The translations under genes were made by a program, and so were the position numbers. Below the pieces are notes generated by a model, which was given only the letters and a program-made list of their open reading frames with translations, was not told where the DNA came from and made no database searches. Positions 1 to 8,376 of a DNA stretch of 64,000 nt are shown here, piece after piece. Within the stretch, counting starts at the first letter, position 1, and the number at the start of each line of letters is the position of its first letter. Source of the stretch: Sporolactobacillus shoreicorticis (GTDB lineage: Bacteria > Bacillota > Bacilli > Bacillales > Sporolactobacillaceae); NCBI RefSeq assembly GCF_024125445.1, contig NZ_JAMXWM010000005.1, forward strand, positions 1-64,000, given 5' to 3'.

Positions 1-99
1 AAGCAAGTAGTTTAAAACTATGTCCAACTTTTGGGGTTCACATCACATGGATGGATATTTTCTTATTATGTTAAGCCTGCGTTTCCCCCACAAATATCA

Positions 100-330
100 T
101 TATCCATAATCTCCGTCAATCGTGCAAATCGCAGTTTTATCAATTGGACCTCTTTTCTCAATCGCTTCCTGCAACGTATGGCCGATCTGTTCCAACTCAT
201 CCTCTGCCAAAATAGGACGCGGTATTTTTTGTTCATTAAGTGACTATTCGCGTATCCGTGCTATATGTTCCGGCAACATCATCCGCATCGATTCCCACCG
301 CATGTTTGATCCTTCGGTCAACTTGTTCAT
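100..330 (-). pseudogene. YolD-like protein gene interrupted by an in-frame amber codon
   Basis: The reading frame opens with NKLTEGSNMRWESMRMMLPEH, the signature start of YolD-like proteins, small Bacilli proteins usually linked to Y-family DNA polymerases. After 28 codons a TAG (244-246) stops translation, but the same frame continues with typical YolD sequence (LAEDELEQIGHTLQEAIEK) to a TAA at 100-102, giving a 76-residue family-length product. The start overlaps the stop of the upstream small gene as ATGA, so the pair is translationally coupled. No UmuC/UvrX-type polymerase is visible beside it. It is either a recent nonsense mutation or a 28-residue stub; read-through is not supported by any visible signal. 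Confidence 0.75.
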
Positions 331-500
331 CCTAATCCACCTTCTCGTGTTGGTACCTGCTTTAACTTCTTGATTATCTGTTCAATCTCCTGCCGATCAT
401 GACCGGTCCGTTGCTCCAAATCGTTCAAGTTGATTGTCCGACCGAAGTTCTGGTCGTTTAAAATAATCCGCCGAAGTTTTCGCTCAAAATCAGAGAGCAT
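327..500 (-). CDS. small conserved-type protein upstream of yolD-like gene
   Basis: This 57-residue ORF starts at the ATG with an AAAGGA ribosome-binding site eight bases upstream; an earlier ATG at 509 sits too close to that site. The product is charged and probably helical (FERKLRRIILND, then EQRTGHDRQEIEQIIKKLKQ), with a spacing that could form a small helix-turn-helix. Its TGA overlaps the ATG of the YolD-like reading frame by four bases. Its function is unknown to me. The link to yolD suggests a small accessory gene of a mobile or DNA-damage-related unit, but that is inference only. Confidence 0.55.
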   Translation of the reverse strand: MLSDFERKLRRIILNDQNFGRTINLNDLEQRTGHDRQEIEQIIKKLKQVPTREGGLG

Positions 501-603
501 ATGCATCATCCTTTACCAATAATTTACGAACGTTTATTCTTATTATGCATTGTTTTGCGAATGAATGTTCGATATAATTTATGGAAAAGGAGAGTGAAAA
601 AGT

Positions 604-786
604 ATGCGCCCAGGGGACATTGTTGTGATTATTTATCAGGACAGATTGGGTAAATTTACGAAGAGACGTATTCGCGTCATTTCCGTTTCCGACCAATACA
701 TCCGGGCGTATTGTTTTTCTCGCCGGCAGATCCGAACTTTTTCGAAAGATCGCGTCTTTTTTTCGGTGCGAGTAATTTCTGCTTGA
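604..786 (+). CDS. small WYL-type domain protein
   Basis: A 60-residue protein behind a good AAAAGGAGAG site. The pattern MRPGDIVVIIYQDR..KFTKRRIRVISVSDQYIRAYCFSRRQIRTF matches the short, stand-alone WYL-like proteins of Bacilli: a beta-barrel core followed by an AYC-x-RRQ-RTF segment that in WYL regulators contacts ligand. No DNA-binding domain is attached, so its role is unclear. Its last 110 bp overlap, on the opposite strand, the end of another ORF with its own ribosome-binding site. Confidence 0.65.
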   Translation: MRPGDIVVIIYQDRLGKFTKRRIRVISVSDQYIRAYCFSRRQIRTFSKDRVFFSVRVISA

Positions 787-958
787 TTTCCGGATCGTGG
801 CAAATGTAGACGGATTCGGTAAGTTTGTTCAAATAGCCTACATCTTCAAAGATAAGAAACCACTGATCGGCAGAATCCAGTACAATATCTTCCAGTTCCC
901 ATTCCGTAAACCAATCTTTATTCAAAATTTCACTTACCGTAATTAATGTGTTTTGCAT
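677..958 (-). CDS. hypothetical protein, convergent overlap with the WYL-type gene
   Basis: A 93-residue ORF with a clear GGGAGGCGAT site seven bases before its ATG. The N-terminal two thirds look protein-like (ISEILNKDW-like start, WELEDIVLDSADQWFLIFED, then ESVYICHDPEIKQ). The last ~35 residues are basic and lie opposite the WYL-type gene, so the natural stop has probably been lost and the tail is read-through. I do not recognise a family. The ribosome-binding site argues that it was a real gene. Confidence 0.45.
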   Translation of the reverse strand: MQNTLITVSEILNKDWFTEWELEDIVLDSADQWFLIFEDVGYLNKLTESVYICHDPEIKQKLLAPKKRRDLSKKFGSAGEKNNTPGCIGRKRK

Positions 959-1197
959 TATTATCGCCTCCCATTAAATAAGTAGGAGTACGTTATAAAA
1001 AATGATTAGTACCGGAAGACTCTTTGTCGGGGAAACTAGATGATCTGCATGGGGAATTCTAAATTACCGACTAAGTTACCGACCGAACTATGGACAACAC
1101 GGATAAACATTGTCCAAAATAATCCAATCAATTAATAAAATTAGTGATAATAGAGAACTATAGATGTCTATTGTCCAATCGTGTCTTTCACCCAAAA

Positions 1198-1243
1198 TTC
1201 CATGGTAAGGAAGGGGTCGCTGGTTCAAGTCCAGTTGGAAGCT
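1198..1243 (+). other. 3' fragment of tRNA-Thr(GGT), probable attachment-site scar
   Basis: The sequence runs from the anticodon arm to the discriminator base of a tRNA. TTCC-ATGGTAA-GGAA forms the anticodon stem-loop with anticodon GGT (Thr). A T-arm follows (GCTGG, loop TTCAAGT, CCAGT), then the acceptor 3' strand TGGAAGC and T. The 5' half of the tRNA (expected acceptor GCTTCCA and D-arm) is absent. Partial tRNA 3' ends of this kind are left where integrases recombine at tRNA genes. The fragment is followed by its own terminator, so this is the chromosome-side or element-end copy of an att site. Confidence 0.7.
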
Positions 1244-1262
1244 TACCTATAAAGCGTTGATG

Positions 1263-1306
1263 CATCAAGGCCTCTAGTAAATGGGCTTTGATGTGTTTTT
1301 TATTTT
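1263..1306 (+). terminator. intrinsic terminator behind the tRNA fragment
   Basis: CATCAAGGCC pairs with GGGCTTTGATG around a ten-base loop and is followed by a T-rich run. It sits where a terminator of the original tRNA gene would be. From 1307 to 1598 I see no supported gene; a 52-codon frame from 1386 has no ribosome-binding site. Confidence 0.6.
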
Positions 1307-1598
1307 TATCGACAACTGATTAAGATGATTAGTCTTGTAGTGCCAATACTGATGCTGTCAGATAAAAAGAAATGATTTGCTTCATATGACATTCCCGGCG
1401 GGTTTGATTGAAGCAGACCATTATCATATTAACGTGTTAAATTTCTATTGTGCTGCATCCATTCTTGTCGCGGATATTGCCATCCCGTCAGTATTCACCG
1501 CCGGCGATTTTATTTTACGTTCCTTTTTCCTTAATTGTACCTAATCAGCAAATACTGATGAGAAAAATTATAAAATCAATATGAGGTTGTATTTCTAT

Positions 1599-2516
1599 TT
1601 ATAAAGTAGGCGGATGAACAACGGCCGTATTTAGGTGCCTGGTTAAAAAAGAAATAGCCAATTCAGTCCAGATGGCTATGTCGAAATTTAGCAATTCTCC
1701 ATTTTCGACAGTATTATAATTCCCCAAAGATGAACCATGGTTTCCACTTTCAAACATATGAAATTCATAAGGAATTTTGTTATCGTTCAATTTCTCAACA
1801 AATTTAATGAGTTGTCCAACATAAATCATGTTGTCATCGGCTGTACCCCATATAAATATAGGTGGTGTGGCAGGAGAGATGTGATTAATCGGACTAATGC
1901 GCATTAAATAATCTTCAGATGGATGTTTACCCGAAGCAGCTTGCATAGCCATGTCTAAAAAGTCCTTTTTCTTCATACCGACAAGTTTTAATAGTTGATC
2001 TTTATTTTCGTCCTCCGCAATTTTTTGACTTTGGTAGTGAAAGTCCAATAGTGGATAACATAAAATGACGGCATTTGGTTTTAAAAATTCATTACTTGTC
2101 GATAGTTTCTCCGAGAGAAAAGATTCATGCCATTGTGTAGCTAAAGAAGCACAAATTGTACCGCCAGCAGAAAAACCAATCACGCAAACTTTATCCGAAT
2201 CAACGTTCCATTCTTTTGCATGTTCCCGTATTGTAAGAACCAGTTTCGCTAAATCAAAAACGGGACTGGGATAAACGCCGCTGTCAGATGAATCTGTCGT
2301 ATAATTGAGCACAAAAGACTGAAAACCTTGATTTAGAAAATACAATGCGACGGGTTCTTTTTCTCTATCTGTGATTCTCATAAATCCTCCACCACCGCAA
2401 ATGATCATAGCAGAATGCTTTCGATTGGGTTCAATATCCGTTGAATTATCCATTAAATAGGCAACATAGTCCGTTTTTTTATCATTTTTCCATAACTGCT
2501 CTGTTTTAATAATCAT
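1599..2516 (-). CDS. alpha/beta-hydrolase esterase (acetyl-xylan-esterase-like, BD-FAE type)
   Basis: A cytoplasmic serine hydrolase of 305 residues. An oxyanion-loop CGGGGFM occurs near residue 45. The nucleophile elbow is GFSAGG (Ser about residue 125), the acidic residue lies in FIWGTADD, and the His is in FESGNHGSS. This triad order is typical of acetyl-esterase/BD-FAE families that release acyl groups from sugars or small esters. I placed the start at the ATG preceded by GAGGAGG; the longer frame would start at a TTG inside that site. It is divergent from the HxlR regulator at 2642, with palindromes between them, so regulation by that protein is likely. The physiological substrate is unknown. 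Confidence 0.8.
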   Translation of the reverse strand: MIIKTEQLWKNDKKTDYVAYLMDNSTDIEPNRKHSAMIICGGGGFMRITDREKEPVALYFLNQGFQSFVLNYTTDSSDSGVYPSPVFDLAKLVLTIREHAKEWNVDSDKVCVIGFSAGGTICASLATQWHESFLSEKLSTSNEFLKPNAVILCYPLLDFHYQSQKIAEDENKDQLLKLVGMKKKDFLDMAMQAASGKHPSEDYLMRISPINHISPATPPIFIWGTADDNMIYVGQLIKFVEKLNDNKIPYEFHMFESGNHGSSLGNYNTVENGELLNFDIAIWTELAISFLTRHLNTAVVHPPTL

Positions 2517-2594
2517 AAAGCTCCTCCTCAATTTACTATTGATTCATCATGGTATTTTTATTATACTTTGTATAAAATTTATTTAAAGTACGCA

Positions 2595-2629
2595 GTATTT
2601 TAATACAAGGTATGGTAGCTGATACCATA
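2595..2629. promoter_or_regulatory. two palindromes in the esterase/HxlR divergent intergenic region
   Basis: GTATT-TT-AATAC (2595-2606) and TATGGTA-GCTGA-TACCATA (2611-2629) are perfect inverted repeats between the two divergent starts. They are the obvious candidate operators for the adjacent HxlR regulator. The second covers the 5' leader of the regulator gene, compatible with autoregulation. Confidence 0.5.
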
Positions 2630-2641
2630 GGGAGACAGCAT

Positions 2642-2989
2642 ATGTCACGATATGATGCATTTACTAAAAGTTTAGAGGATTACAAAGGTGATTCGAACTG
2701 TCCTGTATTTAAATCACTAGAGTTGTTACAAGGAAAATGGACTTTAAAAGTAATTTTTTTCCTTTTAAAAAATGAATGTATGCGTTTTGGAGAATTAAAA
2801 AAAGCAATACCACAGATTACAAATACGATGTTGACAGCTACATTGAGAGAGTTGGAGCAGAGCAATATCGTTAAAAGGGTTCAGTACAATGAGATACCGC
2901 CTCATGTTGAGTATTCTCTGACAGAACAGGGAAAGGCACTGCTTTCGGTGTTCTATGAGTTAGGATGTTGGGGAAAAGATTATTTATAA
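2642..2989 (+). CDS. HxlR-family transcriptional regulator
   Basis: A 115-residue winged-helix regulator: CPVFKSLELLQGKWTLKVIF near the N-terminus, the recognition region FGELKKAIPQITNTMLTATLREL, and wing sequence PPHVEYSLTEQGKAL. The conserved Cys (NCPV) just before the wHTH is the residue that senses electrophiles or oxidants in several HxlR proteins (HypR, YodB). I chose the ATG spaced seven bases from GGGAG rather than the upstream in-frame GTG. It is divergent from the esterase, which it probably represses together with itself. Confidence 0.85.
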   Translation: MSRYDAFTKSLEDYKGDSNCPVFKSLELLQGKWTLKVIFFLLKNECMRFGELKKAIPQITNTMLTATLRELEQSNIVKRVQYNEIPPHVEYSLTEQGKALLSVFYELGCWGKDYL

Positions 2990-3462
2990 ATTAAGAAGAG
3001 CTCTGCTTTGTACCTAGTGCAATTTATCTAAGACATAAAAAATAATTGAATTTCTTAGCTTCTCTTGATTGATGTGATTAATGCAGGAAGTTGAGATTGT
3101 ACGCGACAATCTCATGAGCCATGGTAACTGGAAGCAATGTTTAATGATGGTCCTGATACAGAAGTGACGATCAAACTATGATCTACAAAAGCCGTTCATC
3201 TGTCTTGACGAAGGGCCGCTCTTGCATATCGATAGGATCTAGCTGGCCCTTCACTGCGGCTGAAGAACGAATCGAATTACCTTGCTGTATCTCTTAAGCA
3301 AATGTGTAGCTACGATGCACAGAAAAAGTGCCGTTCTTCCTCACACAAATCTTTGGATTGGAATGAAAGGCGTTATCATCTTGCTGGAACATTAGGAAAT
3401 GCCCTTTTAGAAAGGAGAAAAGGGGTTAAAGAATTATTTTCGTTTGATCTGAAATAACGAGT
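2990..3462. other. degenerate region without an intact gene
   Basis: Short coding-like stretches appear in different forward frames, e.g. one ending with LAGTLGNALLERRKGVKELF and a TAA just before the terminator at 3463. Stops and frame changes break them up. This looks like the decayed end of a plus-strand gene that I cannot name. Confidence 0.35.
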
Positions 3463-3497
3463 ACAAAAAAACTCGTCAATCAGCGGAGTTTTTTTGT
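3463..3497. terminator. bidirectional intrinsic terminator
   Basis: ACAAAAAAACTC pairs perfectly with GAGTTTTTTTGT around an 11-base loop, giving T-runs on both strands. It closes the decayed plus-strand gene and could also stop minus-strand transcripts from the SRPBCC pseudogene. Confidence 0.65.
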
Positions 3498-3670
3498 ATG
3501 CTCCCTTACGAGCGAGATAACTTCCCCGTGCTCTGCTTCTTACGCCCGATTGGATAGGTTTTTTCAACAGAGAAGTTCCCTTTACAATCAGACATTGCCT
3601 TAGTTTTGACAATTCAAGGTATAAGAAAGCGCACAATATTGATTTGTAACGGTATACTTTTGTGATGAAA

Positions 3671-4092
3671 TTATTTGGATGTTCCAAGATGTAACCTGTG
3701 TAAATCTTCTAAGGCATTTTTCCAAACAGAATCAAACCATGCTCTTGCCTGTTGCCAATTTTCGTCATTTTTCCATCCTGAATGGACTAAAAAGACCTCA
3801 GTACATGATTTAAAGGCTCACAAGTATTCATGAAAGATGAAAACTGAACGGGACCTTTCCATTCAAAAGCGAGCAATTTGTTTTTTTCGATGGCAGTAAT
3901 CTTACAACCAAGTGTACTATTTATTGTGTGATTTGCGCTATTCCAAAACAGTTCATAGTTCCCACTCAGGCGCGCTTGAACGTCGGCAGATTCAACAAGC
4001 TATTTTTGAAGTTCATTATTTTCAGTAAACATTTTGAAAGCCGTGTCGATACAGCAATTCAATTTTGTATGATGATAAATAACTTTATCCAT
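3671..4092 (-). pseudogene. SRPBCC/AHSA1-type domain protein, broken
   Basis: Read from the ATG at 4092 behind AAAGGTG, the frame gives MDKVIYHHTKLNCCIDTAFK, then TAG after LQK (a Trp is usual here). It continues VESADVQARLSGNYELFW and AIEKNKLLAFEWKGPVQF, meets a second TAG, and then shifts frame into WQQARAWFDSVWKNALEDLH before the final TAA. This order is the START-like AHSA1 (activator of Hsp90 ATPase homologue) fold of about 140 residues found in Bacilli. Two nonsense codons and at least one frameshift make it a pseudogene. Confidence 0.75.
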
Positions 4093-4228
4093 AACGACAC
4101 CTTTTTCTTTCTAAAAAAATTCAAACCGATTTTCTTATCATTGTTTGCGTAAAATCGATACTTGATTAGCTAGGTGTATTTACCTTAACTAAAACCAGTA
4201 CATTCTTGCGGTGCCGGTAAATGAATCA

Positions 4229-5158
4229 TTAATCTTCAATGCTGTCAAAAGCTAGCAGCAGTCGCATGTTCTTAATAACTATATTCGCTTTCCACCAGTT
4301 TTCACTAATTGCGAATTCTTTAATAAAGTTATTCCAACTCCATGTTATATCCCAGACACCTTCCGCACTTCTTGTGTCTAAGATATAGTTAAGTTCTTCA
4401 GTAAGAAATTTATCGTTTGCTTTATAAAACGGGCTGTAAGGTGATTGAATAAACATAGATGGTTTGCAACCATAGTCGTTCCAACGATTTGCGTCTCTTT
4501 TAATTAGATAGCTTATCTGTTGAGAGAGCAGGCGGCTTAAATGGTCATAATCAAATTGGTCATGTAATTTCATTTTATCAATGGACATAAGCATATGCTG
4601 GACGCATAAAAGTGGGTGCATTTCCAGGTGGGGATTGTGCAAAAATAATTGTGACAGTTCCTGACTGATGGTTAATCCCTTTAAATAGAGGTTACTGTTC
4701 CTGTCGGCATATTCTAAAATAAAACCTGCTATAGTGGCAGTTGGATTATACTCTTTGCGTGGCATACTGTCTGAATCAGTATGCCACCATTGAGCGTGAG
4801 GGTAGTCGTTATTCGATGAAACTGTATTTTCCCATTTACCATTCTTAAAATCAGCTCCACTATCTAAATACTTTAATATTCCATTGATTATTGGATGATT
4901 TTTCTCATCAAATTCAATCTCTCTTAGAATTTCCATGGCAGTGGTTGTTTGAATGGGTGTGGAATGAGGATTCCATGAATCAGCCTCCAATGCATGGCCA
5001 AATCCGCCGTCTTGATTTTGATATACGGATAATGTATTTAACACATTTTCTTGGGAACCGTCTTCAAAGTGATACTTCCATCTTGCCAGATCCAAAGGAC
5101 GAGCATGGCGATACATCCAGTTTCTAATAACAGAAAAATCGAATTTAGATAGTTTCAT
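4229..5158 (-). CDS. alpha/alpha-toroid protein of the prenyltransferase/squalene-cyclase-like type
   Basis: A soluble protein of about 309 residues. The motif YQNQDGGFGHALEADSWNPHSTPIQTT near residue 50 resembles the QW-type repeats of terpene cyclase and prenyltransferase barrels. WWHTDSD, EYNPTATIAGF and a C-terminal GVWDITWSWNN repeat the aromatic-rich pattern. The catalytic DXDD of squalene-hopene cyclase is not seen, so I would not call it a cyclase. I chose the ATG with GTGGG upstream rather than the earlier GTG. It stands alone, with no neighbouring terpenoid genes. Confidence 0.6.
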   Translation of the reverse strand: MKLSKFDFSVIRNWMYRHARPLDLARWKYHFEDGSQENVLNTLSVYQNQDGGFGHALEADSWNPHSTPIQTTTAMEILREIEFDEKNHPIINGILKYLDSGADFKNGKWENTVSSNNDYPHAQWWHTDSDSMPRKEYNPTATIAGFILEYADRNSNLYLKGLTISQELSQLFLHNPHLEMHPLLCVQHMLMSIDKMKLHDQFDYDHLSRLLSQQISYLIKRDANRWNDYGCKPSMFIQSPYSPFYKANDKFLTEELNYILDTRSAEGVWDITWSWNNFIKEFAISENWWKANIVIKNMRLLLAFDSIED

Positions 5159-5403
5159 CCATTTTCCCACTCTCGAATTATTTTTTTTAAATATACACGT
5201 TTACTTGCTTTAACTTAACATTAAAAACCACTGCCGGACAACCAGATATTTTCGTTGATTAGGACAATGGTTCAAAGGGAGCTTTTCACATAATAAGTAG
5301 TCGGGTGAAGGATACAAAAAAAGGCTTTCTTATACAGAAAACCGCTGGTCCGATGAAAAAATGATGAGAAATGCATCTGTTATGAAAAAGTTAGCGGCAG
5401 TGA

Positions 5404-5892
5404 TCAGAAGTCCATTCTTATTTTAGATATCTTTAAATGCTTCTGTTTATTAATTGAAAAGTTAATTTTACCATAAGCTTTTCTGCCAACAATTTTGATT
5501 CGATACGTTCCTTTGTTCACGTTTATTTTTTTATGGCCTTGCTGATTTCCAGTTAGTACCGTTGTGATTTTCTTGTCCGGGCTGATCAAAACCACTTTAA
5601 AATCTCCGTGAGTAACCGTGGATTCATAATTAACGGTCAAATTGATGTTTTTTGTTGCTTCTACAGTCCAAATGGTATCAGTTCCGGAGAATCCGCTATA
5701 TTTTGTGTTCGTTTTATGATTTGCTTCTTCGGAGTCATTCCTGCTTTTAAAAGTAAAGCTGTCACCTTCTTGAACGATTTTATTAGTGTCTGTGTAACTC
5801 GTTTCTTTCCCTCCGTCGCTTCTGCAACTGCTCAAGATTCCGATTAATAGTACGGAGCATAGACACAATAAAAGGCTGGTTCTTAATTTCAA
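5404..5892 (-). CDS. small lipoprotein
   Basis: A 162-residue exported protein. A basic N-terminus and hydrophobic core are followed by the lipobox LSSC with Cys at about residue 23. The mature part is hydrophilic and beta-rich, with alternating patterns such as FKVVLISPDKK and GTYRIKIVGRKAYGKINFS that resemble small C2/beta-sandwich domains. The start is a TTG nine bases after GGAAGG. It lies just downstream of the XRE gene on the same strand, so the two could be co-transcribed. The function is unknown. Confidence 0.7.
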   Translation of the reverse strand: MKLRTSLLLCLCSVLLIGILSSCRSDGGKETSYTDTNKIVQEGDSFTFKSRNDSEEANHKTNTKYSGFSGTDTIWTVEATKNINLTVNYESTVTHGDFKVVLISPDKKITTVLTGNQQGHKKINVNKGTYRIKIVGRKAYGKINFSINKQKHLKISKIRMDF

Positions 5893-5942
5893 ATTCCATC
5901 ATCCTTCCAAGCATGAGAATGTGTGCCGATCTTGCTTACGGA

Positions 5943-6725
5943 TCACCTAAAAAAGAAGGTTAAAAAGTCAATAATCGGTTTCCATAGACGCGGGTATTCT
6001 TTATCAATCAGCTGTCTGACCTGTTCGGCTGAAAGATTGTTAAAATCAGAATGAGTGACAAGCGTTTCGCCCCCTCTTACGGTATGGCCAATCGCAAGGT
6101 GTGCGTTCGCATAGTCTCCGATGGCGACATGTGAGGCGATCGCCGCCGCGCCGATCGAAAACATGCCCATAGATAGGGCGCCTAAAGTAACAAAGCCGAT
6201 GGCGATTGCACCAATGGCGAGGCTGCCGATCGCCAGTCCGCCGGCGGCAGCGAGCAGCCCCAGAGCTGCTCCGCCCATTCCGATGATTCCCAGAGATACC
6301 CCGCCGATACACAAACCGCCAAAGGCAAGACCACCAAGAGACAAGACCCCAAATGAAATATTCCCAAATGCGAGTATGCCTTTGGCGACACGGATACCAT
6401 TAAAATGAAAGTTAATATGAACCAAAGGAAGGCCAAACAGGGTCCGCTTGCTCTTATACTCATAATGGCGGCGCATTGACGACGAATTGACGGATCGTTG
6501 TACTTGGGCGGAACGACTTTCACTAGCGTCCTGATCCTTGACCAGCGAATCAATACTCACATCGAACAAGTCGCTGAGAGCGATCAATTTGTCCAAGTCC
6601 GGCAGAGATTGTCCGGACTCCCATTTCGACACGGCTTGTCTCGAAACGCCGAGATTTTCGGCCAGCTTTTCTTGAGACCAGCCTTTTTGTTTTCTTAAAT
6701 TCAGCAGTTTATCTTGAAAATTCAT
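5943..6725 (-). CDS. XRE-family regulator with glycine-rich hydrophobic repeat domain
   Basis: A 260-residue protein. Residues 1-65 are a classic Cro/CI helix-turn-helix (LRKQKGWSQEKLAENLGVSRQAVSKWESGQSLP). After a linker, residues 110-220 are almost only G, A, I, L, S, M and F in short repeats of the xxxGG or xxIG type. The ~40-residue C-terminus is soluble (LSAEQVRQLIDKEYP, then an FFF end). The repeats could form a membrane-embedded or tightly packed beta/helical structure, so this may be a membrane-tethered regulator. The start is the ATG seven bases after GGAGGTG. Similar XRE proteins in Bacilli often control small transporters; no partner gene is obvious here. Confidence 0.75.
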   Translation of the reverse strand: MNFQDKLLNLRKQKGWSQEKLAENLGVSRQAVSKWESGQSLPDLDKLIALSDLFDVSIDSLVKDQDASESRSAQVQRSVNSSSMRRHYEYKSKRTLFGLPLVHINFHFNGIRVAKGILAFGNISFGVLSLGGLAFGGLCIGGVSLGIIGMGGAALGLLAAAGGLAIGSLAIGAIAIGFVTLGALSMGMFSIGAAAIASHVAIGDYANAHLAIGHTVRGGETLVTHSDFNNLSAEQVRQLIDKEYPRLWKPIIDFLTFFFR

Positions 6726-7491
6726 GAAGATCACCTCCAATCAAGCGTACAAAACAGTGGGAGAATGGGCAATCAACCAAAACTGTCAATCTGTCAACCG
6801 GTGGTTGCATGTGCAGAATTTGAAACAACACGATCAAAAAAGGGAAAAGGTTTATTGATTAGATCAGTCTGAAAAAACTCGGCCATTCATTGCCGAGACA
6901 AATCAGCATCCTAGGAGTTATAGGGATAGTGGGCATCCTTTGCTTGAATTTTACAACAATAATCATTGAACAAATAGGTAAGGGCACCTGGAAAAATGTG
7001 CGCTGTCTCTCTTTGACAATGACATTATCTCAAAGATATGACAGAAAAAAGAAATATAGTAAGGATTTATATATTTGGGAATGCAGACCCACTTTTTAAT
7101 TTTCAGGTATTGGTTTTATACGTAATTTTATCGAAAACAATGACATCGGCAGCGCAATGATTTTAATATAATGTAGGGTGTCTTCAACATGAGATAGAGA
7201 AGCATTCCTTGATAGCATCCATTCCAAACCAAGCCGGCAGATAAATTCATACTTCATTTTATTTAACAAGAATCAAATGGCAGAAGATTTTTGAAATGAG
7301 AGACAATGATGCGGAGAGATAAAGATGAAAATTAGATTAGGATTTGCTCCCACTCTTATCATAGTGTTTTTAATGTACGCATATCGTCGATCATGATCGT
7401 CGTGTTGATTTGGTACTCGTGAAAATATACTGTAGGGAAACTGAAAATAAGAAAGTAATTGTCACTATTGTTACATACAAATATCGTTTAT
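6726..7491. other. 766 bp without a supported gene
   Basis: Only short frames occur, such as one of 69 codons at 6890-7099 beginning at TTG with no ribosome-binding site, and a 22-codon frame from 7325 behind AGATAAAG. AT-rich stretches and scattered stops suggest decayed DNA. I see no RNA gene or repeat here. Confidence 0.4.
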
Positions 7492-7674
7492 TTAAATGAG
7501 TACGCACATAGCCAGATGAATGGAATGATAGCCAACGATGTAGGGAAGTTTCGCAATCAGAAATTCAGATTCCATTTCCGTTTGATAAAAAGACACCAAA
7601 CCGCGAACCAAGAGTATTAGTGAAAAAATAAGAATACCAATAAGGGATAACATGAATTCCGGAGTCCTCTTCAT
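7492..7674 (-). CDS. short membrane protein (DUF4064-like N-terminus), possibly truncated
   Basis: A 60-residue ORF starting MKRTPEFMLSLIGILIFSLI. The RTxEFxLxLIG start followed by one transmembrane segment resembles the beginning of DUF4064 membrane proteins, which are normally about twice this length. The frame ends soon after SIHLAMCVLI and no continuation in another frame is obvious. Its ATG is five bases after the TetR stop, with TAGGA as the ribosome-binding site, so it is the second gene of the TetR transcript. It is probably a C-terminally truncated relic. Confidence 0.45.
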   Translation of the reverse strand: MKRTPEFMLSLIGILIFSLILLVRGLVSFYQTEMESEFLIAKLPYIVGYHSIHLAMCVLI

Positions 7675-7678
7675 GTTC

Positions 7679-8275
7679 CTAGCTTTTCCCATTGATTTGA
7701 TACAAGGGCATGAGAATGGTGTCCACAATCTCGGCAACCGTAGCTTTTGTCAATGTTCCATGGGTAAGGAGTTCATTAATAAAAAGTAGCGTAGGCAGAT
7801 TTTTCATACGCTCAGTGACGGTGTCCGGATTAACCTCTCCTCGCGCTGCGGCGCTTGTTAAAATTTTGTCAATGGATTGACGAATCATATTATTTGAATT
7901 CACTGCCGCAAAAATTTTATCCATTGACTCCCCAATCTGCTCTGAGATCAGTCCCTGAATGGTTTCCTGGCCAAGTGAAGAAAAGGCCACCACCGGAGAA
8001 GATAACAAAGTAAGGAGGTCGGTACGTAAATCGCCGGTGTTCGGTGTTGCTATGTCTACCTTTGGGCCGAATCGTTTAAAGGCGGCAACAACAATCTGTG
8101 CCTTTTTCGGCCATCTCCGATATAAAACGGTTTTGGTGGTTCCTGCAGCTGCGGCAATTCCCTCAATGGTTAATTTTTGATAGCCCAAATCGTGAAGCTG
8201 CTGCCAGGCAGCGGTTAATAATGCGTCTTCAAGTTCGGTGCCGCGTCGTCGTGATTTACGTTTTTGCTGCTCCAT
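7679..8275 (-). CDS. TetR/AcrR-family transcriptional regulator
   Basis: A 198-residue repressor. The N-terminal HTH (ALLTAAWQQLHDLGYQKLT, then IAAAAGTTKTVLYRRWPKKAQ) is canonical TetR, and the rest is the helical ligand domain with LRTDLLTLLSSPV. It is divergent from the DHA2-type efflux pump at 8377, with an inverted repeat between them. That is the usual QacR-like arrangement in which the repressor is released by a pump substrate. The inducing drug is unknown. Confidence 0.88.
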   Translation of the reverse strand: MEQQKRKSRRRGTELEDALLTAAWQQLHDLGYQKLTIEGIAAAAGTTKTVLYRRWPKKAQIVVAAFKRFGPKVDIATPNTGDLRTDLLTLLSSPVVAFSSLGQETIQGLISEQIGESMDKIFAAVNSNNMIRQSIDKILTSAAARGEVNPDTVTERMKNLPTLLFINELLTHGTLTKATVAEIVDTILMPLYQINGKS

Positions 8276-8328
8276 TTTTTTCTCCCAAAATAAACTTGCT
8301 TTTTCTTATTTTTTATTATAGCATAATC

Positions 8329-8357
8329 TATATTAGATACGGAAGTATCTTAATATA
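8329..8357. promoter_or_regulatory. candidate TetR operator
   Basis: AGATAC-GGAA-GTATCT (8335-8350) is a perfect inverted repeat, extended by the AT arms TATATT and TTAATATA. It lies between the divergent tetR and MFS genes and just upstream of the pump start, so a bound repressor would block pump transcription. Confidence 0.6.
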
Positions 8358-8376
8358 ACGAAAGGAATAACAACTT

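Noticed and set aside
3376-3687. 103-codon minus-strand ORF
   Set aside because: It spans the terminator at 3463-3497 and the end of the SRPBCC pseudogene, without ribosome-binding site or recognisable domain.
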